Shown here piece after piece: positions 43,355 to 55,606 of a DNA stretch of 64,000 bases. Below the pieces are notes generated by a model. That model worked only from the letters and a program-made list of their open reading frames with translations, did not search any database and was not told the origin of the DNA. How positions within the stretch are numbered: the stretch's first letter is position 1; each line of letters opens with the position of its first letter. The stretch is taken from positions 62,001 through 126,000 of the forward strand of contig JAUWYY010000004.1 in assembly GCA_030615605.1 (NCBI GenBank), written 5' to 3'. The position numbers and the translations under genes were made by a program. The DNA comes from a bacterium (GTDB lineage Bacteria; Armatimonadota; Zipacnadia; Zipacnadales; Zipacnadaceae).

Positions 43355-43957
43355 GTGACCGACGAGACCGAATGCAGTAAAGCAACTGAAGCCGAAGAGG
43401 GAAGTAGAGAGGCAACGAGGAAGACTCCTCTCGCACAGGCAGAGCTTGAGGAGCGAATAGAGGAATTAGAACAGCAGGTTGCCGAGTATGAGGACCGCTA
43501 CTTGCGCGCTGCGGCTGAACTGCGCAACTACCGCAAGCGCGTAGCTGACCAGCGTGCCCAACAGCTTCAATTTGCCTATGAGCAGCTCGTCACGGCCCTG
43601 TTGCCAGTATTAGATCATATGGAATTGGCCTTACAGTCACCACACAGCGAAGGCGAGTCGCCGCAAGAGATTCTTTCTGGTGTGGAGATGACATACCGAC
43701 AGTTCCAGGAGGTCCTACAGCAGTTTGGCCTCAGACGGGTAGATACCGTCGGTGAGCAGTTTGATGTGAGCCTCCATGAAGCTGTTGAACGCAGGACCGT
43801 GGACGATGAAGCAGTTGCTAGCGGCAAGATCATCGAGGAATTCCGCCCTGGCTACAAGCTACACGATCGGGTGGTGCGTCCTGCCCAGGTCTGTGTCTGT
43901 GTTGAGCAGGAAGTTGCAGGAGATGAGCCGACTGACGAAGAACGTGGACACAACTAG
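43355..43957 (+). CDS. grpE: GrpE, nucleotide exchange factor for DnaK
   Basis: 200 residues. The N-terminus is charged and disordered, followed by the long coiled coil (LEERIEELEQQVAEYEDRYLRAAAELRNYRKR in segments) and the C-terminal beta-domain GEQFDVSLHEAV and GYKLHDRVVRPAQV. The GTG at 43355 has GGAGG 8 nt upstream. dnaK and dnaJ, which usually follow, are absent; ftsZ comes next with its own promoter, so the chaperone partners must be encoded elsewhere. Confidence 0.95.
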   Translation: MTDETECSKATEAEEGSREATRKTPLAQAELEERIEELEQQVAEYEDRYLRAAAELRNYRKRVADQRAQQLQFAYEQLVTALLPVLDHMELALQSPHSEGESPQEILSGVEMTYRQFQEVLQQFGLRRVDTVGEQFDVSLHEAVERRTVDDEAVASGKIIEEFRPGYKLHDRVVRPAQVCVCVEQEVAGDEPTDEERGHN

Positions 43958-44018
43958 GCTGTGCAGTCAGCAGATTAGGCATTCGAGTTTCTCTTTGTGC
44001 GTGCTTTGCAGCGGCGTC

Positions 44019-44047
44019 TTGACAGGCCAGCAATAGGGCTATATAAT
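44019..44047 (+). promoter_or_regulatory. Consensus sigma70 promoter of ftsZ
   Basis: Perfect TTGACA (44019-44024), exactly 17 bp, perfect TATAAT (44042-44047), about 62 bp before the ftsZ start. The strongest promoter in the window by sequence. Confidence 0.92.
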
Positions 44048-44109
44048 CTGAATGCTTCCGGGTTTCGCGAGCCTTTTCATGCACACGTCAGCCAAGGGAG
44101 GGGCCGGTA

Positions 44110-45219
44110 ATGCTAGATAACGTAGAGGACTATGCCCGAATACGAGTAGTTGGTGTCGGTGGCGGTGGGTCCAACGCCGTGGACCGGATGATTGAGGCAG
44201 GGGTCATGGGCGTTGAATATGTAGCGGTCAACACTGACCTACAGGTCCTGGATCTGTCAGCAGCCGACAAGAAGCTACAAATAGGGGAAAAACTTACCGG
44301 CGGACTGGGCACCGGTGGCGATCCCGACCTCGGCCGACAGGCCGGTGAAGAGAGCCGCCAGGAAATCCTGATGAGCCTTGATGATTCAGATATGGTCTTC
44401 ATTACGTCGGGAATGGGTGGCGGCACGGGCACCGGCGCCAGCCCTATCATTGCCGAGATTGCTCGCGAGCTTGATGCCCTGACCGTGGGCATCGTCACCA
44501 AGCCCTTCGCCGTCGAAGGCCGTCGCCGTGGTGAGGTCGCCGACGAGGGCCTCAAGCGACTCAAAGAACAGGTAGACGCACTAATTGTTATTCCCAACGA
44601 TCGTCTGATTGAACTATCCGACGAAGAGCTTACTCTGCGAGAGGCCTTCTCCCTTGCCGACCAGATTCTCCACCAGGGCGTGCGCGGTATCAGCGAAGTC
44701 ATTGTCGTTCCGGGTCTGGTTAATCTCGACTTTGCTGACGTCCGCTCAGTTATGAAGGGTGCCGGTACTGCAATGATGAGCATCGGCGAGGCCAGCGGCG
44801 AGAACCGGGCCGCAGAGGCCGCCAATATGGCCATTGACAGCCCCTTGCTGGAGACGAATATCAAAGGGGCCAATGCCCTGCTGGTAAATATCACCGGCGG
44901 CCCCGACCTTTCTTTGCGAGAAGTCCATGAAGCTGCTCGTCTCATCCAGGAGGCGGCTCAAGGTGAGGGTGACAATGCCGATATGACCCTTGGTGCTGTT
45001 ATTGACGAGCAACTGGAGGGCACCTTGCGTCTGACGGTGGTAGCCACCGGCTTTGACGAGGGGCCTTCGCGGCGACCGTCTGCCCGACGCTGGGCAACCG
45101 ACGTCGAAGAACCATCTGAGGAGGCGGAGGCAAGTTCGCCAGGAGCGGCTTTTCAGGAAGAACTGCCCACATACGATGAGAATGACCTCGACATCCCCGC
45201 CTTCCTGCGCCGTCACTGA
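44110..45219 (+). CDS. ftsZ: Cell-division tubulin homologue FtsZ
   Basis: 369 residues. It shows GVGGGGSNAVDRM (nucleotide-binding loop), the tubulin signature GGGTGTGASPIIAE, LTVGIVTKPF, IVIPNDRL and the T7 loop synergy region with NLDFADVRSVM. The C-terminal domain ends in a variable acidic linker (about 330-358) and the conserved tail DIPAFLRRH that binds FtsA/ZipA/SepF-type partners. It polymerises to the Z ring at midcell. The gene is outside any dcw cluster, between grpE and convergent glycosyltransferases. GGGAGGGG precedes the ATG. Confidence 0.97.
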   Translation: MLDNVEDYARIRVVGVGGGGSNAVDRMIEAGVMGVEYVAVNTDLQVLDLSAADKKLQIGEKLTGGLGTGGDPDLGRQAGEESRQEILMSLDDSDMVFITSGMGGGTGTGASPIIAEIARELDALTVGIVTKPFAVEGRRRGEVADEGLKRLKEQVDALIVIPNDRLIELSDEELTLREAFSLADQILHQGVRGISEVIVVPGLVNLDFADVRSVMKGAGTAMMSIGEASGENRAAEAANMAIDSPLLETNIKGANALLVNITGGPDLSLREVHEAARLIQEAAQGEGDNADMTLGAVIDEQLEGTLRLTVVATGFDEGPSRRPSARRWATDVEEPSEEAEASSPGAAFQEELPTYDENDLDIPAFLRRH

Positions 45220-45252
45220 GAGGTGTGACGCCTGTGTTGGCCTGGGGTCATT

Positions 45253-46437
45253 CTATCGGCCCTTGCTGAGTATCCTCTGATACAGTTCCTGTACTTGCCG
45301 AGCGACCCGATCGGCACTGAAAAGTTGGTGCGCACGAGTTAGCCCCTCCGCCCCCATCTGCTGAGCACGCTGGCTATCGGCCAGCAGCGTCTGGATTGCG
45401 CTCGCTAGAGACTGTGCATCCTCCGGTGGCACCAGCAGTCCGGTTTGGCCGTCAAGTACTATCTCTGGCACTCCGCCCGACGCGGTGGCCACGACCGGCC
45501 GGCCGGTCGCCATCGCCTCAATTATCACCCGTCCGAATGGCTCTCCTACCGAAGGCAGTACGAATATGTCACACAGCCGCAGTAGCTCCGGAACATCGCT
45601 GCGAAAGCCGGTCCATATCACTTGTTCAGTCAGTCCCAGATCGGCTGCTCGCTGTTTGAGCTGCTGTTCGTAGTCGGCCTCCCAGAAGGCCACTTCGCCG
45701 ACGACGACTAGCTTCAGCCGGGGCCAGCGGTCGGCCAGACGAGCAACCGCCTCCAGCAAAGTCATGTGGCCCTTCCAGGGGGTGAGTCGGCTGACCATCA
45801 GTAACACGCGGTCATCGGCGGTCAGCCCAAGCTCGCGGCATAGCTGCGGCGAGGGCAGACCGGGGCAAAACTTGTCCAGCGGTATGCCATTGGGGATAAC
45901 GGTCACTTCGGCTGGCAATCCGGCGAATTGCTCTGCTACCGCCTCAGAGATTGCGATCACGCGGGGGCGCAGCAGGCGGGCCGCGCGGCGCAGTAGATGA
46001 TAGCCTTCGTTCTCGGCGAGCAGATCACGGACGTGCCAGATCAGTGGTAAGCGCCCCAGGCGGGCGGCCAGCCCCCCAACGAAGTGAGTCTTCAGGGAGT
46101 TGGTGTGCACCAGTTGAGCGCTCGAGCGCCGCAGGGCTCCCCGCAACTTCAGGGAGAGTCGCAACGCGGTCCATGTGTTGCCGATCAAGCGTAGTAATCC
46201 GGTGCTGACCTCATCCCTTTTTTGTTCCAGCAGCGGATGGGGCGAAAACGCAGCTATTCTCTCGACGTCGGCAATCCGATCGGACTGCAGCCACTTAGCG
46301 CCCTCAGTATGGAGGATTATTGGAGTGAACGAAGTCCGGTCCAGCCGGCTGATAAGCTCGATGAGGCTATGCTCGGCCCCTCCGAAGTCTACAGCGTGGT
46401 CTACGTAGGCGATGGGCGTGGGGTCGTGGTGACTCAT
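45253..46437 (-). CDS. Glycosyltransferase family 4 protein
   Basis: 394 residues from the ATG at 46437, with GGTGA 5 nt upstream. GT-B fold with N-terminal YVDHAVDFGGAEHSLIEL, a central VIPNGIPLDKF hinge, LLMVSRLTPWKGHMTLLEAV, and the donor-binding EPFGRVIIEAMATGRPVVAT. DGQTGLLVPPED follows. Retaining transfer of a sugar nucleotide to lipid or polysaccharide in the cytoplasm is the likely role. The start shares one base with the stop of the next upstream glycosyltransferase (TGATG), so the pair is translationally coupled. Confidence 0.92.
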   Translation of the reverse strand: MSHHDPTPIAYVDHAVDFGGAEHSLIELISRLDRTSFTPIILHTEGAKWLQSDRIADVERIAAFSPHPLLEQKRDEVSTGLLRLIGNTWTALRLSLKLRGALRRSSAQLVHTNSLKTHFVGGLAARLGRLPLIWHVRDLLAENEGYHLLRRAARLLRPRVIAISEAVAEQFAGLPAEVTVIPNGIPLDKFCPGLPSPQLCRELGLTADDRVLLMVSRLTPWKGHMTLLEAVARLADRWPRLKLVVVGEVAFWEADYEQQLKQRAADLGLTEQVIWTGFRSDVPELLRLCDIFVLPSVGEPFGRVIIEAMATGRPVVATASGGVPEIVLDGQTGLLVPPEDAQSLASAIQTLLADSQRAQQMGAEGLTRAHQLFSADRVARQVQELYQRILSKGR

Positions 46438-47612
46438 CAGCTCACCGCCGGCGGGCCTGCGGCTAGACCCCAATCGGTCAATGCTCTGTGACAGCGCGTG
46501 GCCACCCGTTCCCAGGTAAACTCCTCCAGCACCCGGGCGCGCCCCGCTGTCGTCAGTTGAGCGACCAGGTCCGGGTCGCTCAGCAGCCGGACGATGGCTG
46601 AGGCTATGGCGGCAGGATCTTCGGGATTGACCAGTAGACCGGTCTCACCGTCAACTACCGCATCCGAGACACCGCCGGTGTCACCTGCGACCACCGGCAG
46701 CCCACACAGATTTGCTTCCAGATAGACCAGGCCCAGGCCTTCGATTGGCCGTCCGTACAGATCGCGGCTGGGCATAACAAAGACATCGGCAGTTTGGTAG
46801 AGGGCGGGCAGTTCGCGGTCATCCACCTCTCCCAGAAACTCCACGCAATCTTCAGTTCCGTATTCTCTGGCCAAGCGATGGAGTCCCTGTTCTTCGGGTC
46901 CACTGCCGACGATGACGTATTTGACGGGGCCTACTTCCCTGACTATCTGCGGAAGAGCCGCTATTACCTGGCTGTGTCCTTTGCGCCTGACCAGGCGGCT
47001 GACAGTCAGCAGTATGGGTCGGCTATCTTTGGCCAGTTTGCGGGGCAATTGTTCATCAGGGGTTGGAGGGGCAGCAAACTGAGTTGGATCCGCTCCGCCA
47101 TAGATCACTCTGACGCGGTATTGAGGAAGACCGCGACGGCTCAATTGATGAGCAGAGTAGTGGCTTATTGCCAGGCCGCCTGACGCACCGCGCATGACCA
47201 GTTGCTGCATTAGCCACTTGATCGGGTTTGCCCCGGTTTGCACCATCTCGCGGCCGTAGCCCATCACCACGTACGGGGTACCAGTCTGTCGCCGCACCAG
47301 CCACGCGGCGTAGCCGTCAGGCCACCAGTTGCCGGATAGTATCGCCTTGACTGTCTTCTCGTGTGTGCTCTTGTGGATGTAGTTTATGGCGGCATCGGCC
47401 AGGCTTCGGGCTGCTTGAAATCTCCGGCCGGTCGGCACCCGTACGATCGGCACCGGGCTGGTGGCATCAAACTCTGCGGCCTGGGGTTGCTCGGCGGCGA
47501 TTACTACGACTTCTTCTCCGCGGTGGTGCAAAGCCACAGCCAGCCCGTACAGGTAGCGCTGGATACCACCGGTGCTGGGAGGAAAGTCGTTGGCTAGAAT
47601 AAGCAGGGACAC
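46437..47612 (-). CDS. Glycosyltransferase family 4 protein
   Basis: 391 residues from a GTG at 47612 (MSLLILANDFPPSTGG), which has a GGATGG-type site upstream; longer readings to 47687 add unrelated sequence. GT-B features are DFPPSTGGIQRYL (N-domain loop), VIYGGADPTQF, LLTVSRLVRRKGHSQVIAALP, and the E-x7-E type donor site RPIEGLGLVYLEANLCGLPVVAGD, shown in part. Related to PimB- or Alg11-like mannosyl/glucosyltransferases acting on membrane lipids. The opposite-strand GT2 gene upstream suggests a shared surface glycan or glycolipid pathway; product unknown. Confidence 0.9.
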   Translation of the reverse strand: MSLLILANDFPPSTGGIQRYLYGLAVALHHRGEEVVVIAAEQPQAAEFDATSPVPIVRVPTGRRFQAARSLADAAINYIHKSTHEKTVKAILSGNWWPDGYAAWLVRRQTGTPYVVMGYGREMVQTGANPIKWLMQQLVMRGASGGLAISHYSAHQLSRRGLPQYRVRVIYGGADPTQFAAPPTPDEQLPRKLAKDSRPILLTVSRLVRRKGHSQVIAALPQIVREVGPVKYVIVGSGPEEQGLHRLAREYGTEDCVEFLGEVDDRELPALYQTADVFVMPSRDLYGRPIEGLGLVYLEANLCGLPVVAGDTGGVSDAVVDGETGLLVNPEDPAAIASAIVRLLSDPDLVAQLTTAGRARVLEEFTWERVATRCHRALTDWGLAAGPPAVS

Positions 47613-47927
47613 AGTTAACCATCCGTATTGTGATTTGCCCGCGCCTGCCGTCCTAAATGCCGGGCGCGACGCAGAGGCTCTGGCCATCGATAGTTCACTG
47701 TCAGGCTCATTATCACCTCCACACAGCTTTGTATGTCGGTGGCATGGCCGGGACCGGCTGAGCCTGAGTGTGGAAGGTAAATGCTGGCTGGTCGGCGAAA
47801 GACTGATGAGTGAACAGTTTCATCAAGTTTGGCTGATTCTCTGCAGGCCGATCAGCCTAGGGAGCAGTGGATTACGACCGGTTTTCAATATTGGCCTAGC
47901 TATGCTCAACCAGAGGAATGCTCCCAA
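47613..47927. other. Intergenic region between divergent glycosyltransferases
   Basis: 315 nt with no supported gene. Longer frames here have poor codon structure and no similarity. It must hold the promoters for both directions, but I see no pair of hexamers strong enough to name. Confidence 0.5.
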
Positions 47928-51458
<3,531 letters not shown>

Positions 51459-51476
51459 AAAGCATCGTCCCGGGTA

Positions 51477-53567
51477 CTAGTCGCTACTGCCCTCGACGGG
51501 CAGGTGAACGGAGAAGGTACTGCCCTGCCCTGGCTCGCTGCTGACCTCAATCCGTCCTCCCAGCAGTGCGGTTATCTGGGAGGCAATGGCCAACCCCAGC
51601 CCCACTCCCTCAATCGGGCGACTTATCTCTTCGCTGCCCCGGTCGAAGGCCTCGAAGATGCGCTCCTGCAGTTCGGTCGGTATGCCCGGTCCTGTATCCG
51701 AGATCTGAGCTACTGCTTCTCTCTCTACGATGAGGGCAGATACCTCCACTTGGCCTCCATGATAGTTAAATTTTACTGCGTTGTCCACTAAGTTGATAAG
51801 GACTTGTTCAATTCGCCGGGGATCAGTGAATACCTCCAGGCTATCTGGAGGCAACGTAAGTAACATCTCTACCCCAGCTTGGTCGGCTCTTGAACGTAGC
51901 GTCTGAGTGGCATGTTCCATCGCTTGGCGCAGATCAACTTTGCGTTTGCGGATTGATATCTTGCCCGCTTGCAAATGTGACCAGTCAGTGAGATCGTCGA
52001 GAATGCGGCGCATATGGCGACAAGCCGAATCCATCCTCGCCAGGTACTGATGCTGATCTTCGTTGAGGGGACCGACTTCTTCATCCAATACCAGTTCGCT
52101 GGTTGCCTGCAAGGAGGCTAGCGGAGCACGCAGTTCGTGAGAGATACTGGACACAAACAGCTCCCGCAGCTTGTCCATCCGAATTCTCTCCAGGGCGACC
52201 GCGGCCATGGCTGCCAACGAGCGCAACAGGCGAATTCGCTGCGGAGGTATAGGCGTGTGGGTTTGGTGGTTGTCGGCTACCAGCAGGCCCACCACATCTC
52301 CGTGTGTGCGCAGTGGAACTAACAGTTGAGGGTAGTCGCCCTCTGCAGCCTCGCTATCTACCTCGTCATGATCTTCGGGGCCAAGTAATACATACGGCGC
52401 CTCACCGCAAGCGGCATCGGCCAGCAGATTGTCGCCACTCTTGAGGAGATAGCTGCGGTCGGATATATCGGCCACTCCGCCGTCAGAGGTGATCCGCAAA
52501 GTGCCACGCAGTAGGCTCTGTTCGTCATCGGTCAGGTAAATGCTGACCCGGTCAAAGCCGATTTCCACAGCCGCGTTAGTTGCAATCTTCTCGAGAACTT
52601 CCGAGGATTGCTGACTGTCAGTTATAGCCACCGCCGCGCTCAAAACCGTGCGAGCGCGCTCTTCTTCTTCCCAGGCCTGAGTGGCAGCTGCCCCAACTTG
52701 CTGGGCGCGGCGCTGCAAGAGCCGATCCAGGCGCTCATTGTTAATGAGCACTGCCGTCAGGGCACAAAGAAATTGCAAAGCATTTCTGTGTAGCTCATCG
52801 AGCGGCGTGGCGGCTGAACCAACCATAGCCATTGCCCCTATCGGGCGATTCTCCAAGACCATGGGCAGTGCAATCACCCGCCGCGCGCTGGGACCAGCCT
52901 CACCGATCTGATCGATGAGCAGCTCTTTGTGGTGTAGCGAGCGCCAGGCACTGTCACGAACCTGCGCTTCCCAGTCAGCCGCCTCGCCTTGGGTGCTTCC
53001 GTAGCTGTGAAAGTCCTCAAATTCGTTGCCTTCTTGATTCAAGACTCCTATCCAGCAGCGGTTGGTCTCCATTATGCTCATCGCTGCCTGAGCAATAGCG
53101 GCAAGCTTCGGGGTTAGATCTTTTTCGGTGGCCACTATGGTAGCCAGATCCAGGAGGCGCTCGCCCAATTCAGGGATGTGGCGAGTCTGCTGACGGCTGT
53201 TGATGATTTCTTCGGCACGCTTGACTACCAGGAGCAATTCGTTAATCCAGCGGTCGTAGGTGATCACATAGTAGTCAGCACCCGCTGACAGAGCGCGAGC
53301 TCCCAGTAGTTGGCTATCGCGCGAGGCCAGGACGACAAAATAGGTATCGGGGGCCAGCGCTGTGATGTGCTGCAGTTCCTGGAGGGCGGGGGAGGGTAGC
53401 AGTTTCAGATCGCAGGCAACGACGTCGTAGTGATCCTGGGCAAGTAGCTTCTCGAGCGCCGCGACCGAATAGCATTCGCTTGCCTGCCAGTCCGGGGCCA
53501 CTCGATGAATCTCAGCAAGGATCTCGCCGACTTGCTCTTCATTCACACAAGCAATGAGAATTCTCAT
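51477..53567 (-). CDS. Hybrid-type sensor histidine kinase: receiver-GAF-GAF-HisKA-HATPase
   Basis: 696 residues, no membrane span, so a soluble sensor. Residues 1-120 are a receiver with D53 (VACDLKLLP) but incomplete flanking residues. GAF domains at about 135-285 and 310-460 are separated by a helix. HisKA has H477 in SISHELRAPLASL. The HATPase domain has NLVDNAVKFN (N-box), ISDTGPGIP (G1) and GVGLGLAIASQI (G2). It ends the minus-strand run cpaB to tadC, 65 nt after tadC, and with the following regulator probably senses a cytoplasmic ligand and tunes pilus expression. Confidence 0.92.
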   Translation of the reverse strand: MRILIACVNEEQVGEILAEIHRVAPDWQASECYSVAALEKLLAQDHYDVVACDLKLLPSPALQELQHITALAPDTYFVVLASRDSQLLGARALSAGADYYVITYDRWINELLLVVKRAEEIINSRQQTRHIPELGERLLDLATIVATEKDLTPKLAAIAQAAMSIMETNRCWIGVLNQEGNEFEDFHSYGSTQGEAADWEAQVRDSAWRSLHHKELLIDQIGEAGPSARRVIALPMVLENRPIGAMAMVGSAATPLDELHRNALQFLCALTAVLINNERLDRLLQRRAQQVGAAATQAWEEEERARTVLSAAVAITDSQQSSEVLEKIATNAAVEIGFDRVSIYLTDDEQSLLRGTLRITSDGGVADISDRSYLLKSGDNLLADAACGEAPYVLLGPEDHDEVDSEAAEGDYPQLLVPLRTHGDVVGLLVADNHQTHTPIPPQRIRLLRSLAAMAAVALERIRMDKLRELFVSSISHELRAPLASLQATSELVLDEEVGPLNEDQHQYLARMDSACRHMRRILDDLTDWSHLQAGKISIRKRKVDLRQAMEHATQTLRSRADQAGVEMLLTLPPDSLEVFTDPRRIEQVLINLVDNAVKFNYHGGQVEVSALIVEREAVAQISDTGPGIPTELQERIFEAFDRGSEEISRPIEGVGLGLAIASQITALLGGRIEVSSEPGQGSTFSVHLPVEGSSD

Positions 53568-53632
53568 TACGTTGGCTTGGCTACTGGTGCTGCCCGCAAT
53601 TCTGTCCCGGGGTCCTGTGACGGCAACTGTTG

Positions 53633-54580
53633 TTACCAGCCCAACTCTTTGAAGCCGCTCATTACCGACATCAGGCCTGGGCCGAGCACGGTAATAAACA
53701 ATGCCGGCAGGATGAAAAAGATCAGGGGAAACAGCATTTTGATGGCCAAGCTGGCGGCAATCTGGCGGACGCGCAGGCTGCGCTGGGTGCGCAGCGAATC
53801 GGCTTGGCTGCGCAGGGTCTTGGCGATGCTGACACCGAGTTCCTCTGCTTGTCGGAGAGCCGCCACCAACATCCTGAGCTCGTCCAGGTCAACTCGGTTT
53901 GCCATATCGTGCCAGGCCTCCTGTCGGCTTTTTCCTAGTCGCATCTCGGCCAGTACTCGGCTAAACTCGTCGACCAGCGGGCCCTCCTTGCGCTTGATCA
54001 CCACAGCCAGCGCGCCATCAAGGCCGGTGCCCGCCTCGGCACTTACCACCAATAGGTCAATGGCATCGGGCAGCGATTTGCGAATAGTATACTGGCGGCC
54101 TCTTATCTTCATATCCAGGTAGTAATCAGGGCCCAAGATTCCCAGTACTACCAGCAGGCCGCTGCCGAACAATCGGTGTAACAACACAGGTGTTGGCCAT
54201 AGCACAAAGAGGGCGCCGGCGGCTGTCAGCCCTCCAAGAACGAAGATGAAACGCAATGTCAAGAAGCTGCCAACCGTCAGACCGCTGGGACTGCCCGCCC
54301 GATCGAGCTTGTCTCTGGCAGTAGCCTTTGCCTGGGAGGGCATAAGCTGCATGACCTGGTCGCGCACACGCTGCAGGCTGGGCACGATGAGTCTTTCGCC
54401 AATCGATTTAGACAGCTCCGTATCCAGTTGGGTGCCCTCCATCACCACCCGGCTGCGCTGCTGCACCTGCTCGACTCTTTCCGAGATACGCACTGCGTGG
54501 CTCTCGGTGACAAACCCGACTATCAGGACAGCGATGGCCGCGAACACCAGTAGCCCAATTGCTATGAATAACCCTGCCAT
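53633..54580 (-). CDS. tadC: Tad pilus inner-membrane platform protein TadC
   Basis: 315 residues with a GspF/T2SSF domain: the LPDAIDLLVVSAEAGTGLDGAL block at about 165-190 and the ARAMRLGKSRQEAW-type loop (EMRLGKSRQEAWHDM). Four hydrophobic segments lie at the N-terminus, at about 110-150 and at the C-terminus (PLIFFILPALFITVLGPGL). Works with TadB as the platform on which CpaF acts to extrude Flp. AGAGGG precedes the ATG. It lies 40 nt after tadB. Confidence 0.94.
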   Translation of the reverse strand: MAGLFIAIGLLVFAAIAVLIVGFVTESHAVRISERVEQVQQRSRVVMEGTQLDTELSKSIGERLIVPSLQRVRDQVMQLMPSQAKATARDKLDRAGSPSGLTVGSFLTLRFIFVLGGLTAAGALFVLWPTPVLLHRLFGSGLLVVLGILGPDYYLDMKIRGRQYTIRKSLPDAIDLLVVSAEAGTGLDGALAVVIKRKEGPLVDEFSRVLAEMRLGKSRQEAWHDMANRVDLDELRMLVAALRQAEELGVSIAKTLRSQADSLRTQRSLRVRQIAASLAIKMLFPLIFFILPALFITVLGPGLMSVMSGFKELGW

Positions 54581-54620
54581 AAGCCCTCTTCCACCTTTTC
54601 ATCGCCAGGCGATGAGATGC

Positions 54621-55580
54621 TTAGATGTCGATAGTTACCAGCTTCTTAATTATTATGGCTCCCAGCCCCATCAGTCCACCGCCGATGAGCAATAGTATGG
54701 TGCCCAACCTTTCAGTAAAAAGAGGATCCATATAACCTGGGTTGGTTATATTCATCATAAATGCTATGCCGAAAGGCAGAGCCAGCAGAATGCCGGCCGA
54801 CATTCTGCCTTCGGTAGTCGCTGCGGCGATTTCCCCGCTAAGCTTCACTCGCTCACGAATCATACCGCCGATATTGTCCAGTATCTCAGCCAGGTTGCCG
54901 CCGATCTCAAGTTGTGTTTGCACCGCCGAGACTAATAGTTCCAGGTCATAGTCCTGTGTTCGATGGATCAGGTTGTCCAGCGCCTCGGACACTGAGGCAC
55001 CAAACTGAACTTCCTCTACAACCTGGAAGAACTCCTCAGATACAGGAGGATGCATCTGGCTGGCAATGAGCTGCAAGCCGCGTAAGAAAGAAAAGCCCGA
55101 ACGCAGCGCCGAGGCCAGCATATCCATAGCCTCAGGGAGCTGAGCGTTAAGTGACTTGGCGCGAGACGACTGACGTGTCTTCAACATCATCCAGGGAATT
55201 GCTGCGCCAATCCCTGCTCCGAGCACTCCCACTGGCCAGCGCTGGCTGGCTCCCAGTCCGATGAGAGCCCCAAGCACAGCCGCACCGACAATCATCGCGA
55301 TTAACTCTGAGGGCCGCAGTAGCCACCCGGCGCGCAATATCTGTAGCTGCAGGGCGTTCTGGATCTCCGTTCGCTGCAATAAGCTGGTAATGATTGGAGC
55401 GCGATCACGCACGCCAGGCCAATCTGTTATTGGCGCTGTCGGTTGGGCGGGCACGTCCTGAACAGCTATACTCGAGAGGCGTTTCTGGCCAGTTCTTGTC
55501 CTGACGGAGATCAGATAGAATATCGCGCCGCCAGTCACGGCCAGAAGTAACAGGGTGCCAGCAAGCAGCAGGGTATTCAT
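54621..55580 (-). CDS. tadB: Tad pilus inner-membrane platform protein TadB
   Basis: 319 residues with the same T2SSF architecture as TadC. N-terminal span (residues 3-22), LPEAMDMLASALRSGFSFLRGLQ (T2SSF helix, in parts), ELLVSAVQTQLEIGGNLAEILDNI, and a C-terminal hydrophobic hairpin. Paralogous partner of TadC. It starts 26 nt after cpaF. Confidence 0.94.
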   Translation of the reverse strand: MNTLLLAGTLLLLAVTGGAIFYLISVRTRTGQKRLSSIAVQDVPAQPTAPITDWPGVRDRAPIITSLLQRTEIQNALQLQILRAGWLLRPSELIAMIVGAAVLGALIGLGASQRWPVGVLGAGIGAAIPWMMLKTRQSSRAKSLNAQLPEAMDMLASALRSGFSFLRGLQLIASQMHPPVSEEFFQVVEEVQFGASVSEALDNLIHRTQDYDLELLVSAVQTQLEIGGNLAEILDNIGGMIRERVKLSGEIAAATTEGRMSAGILLALPFGIAFMMNITNPGYMDPLFTERLGTILLLIGGGLMGLGAIIIKKLVTIDI

Positions 55581-55606
55581 GGCTCATATCACATCCCAAC
55601 AGGTTG

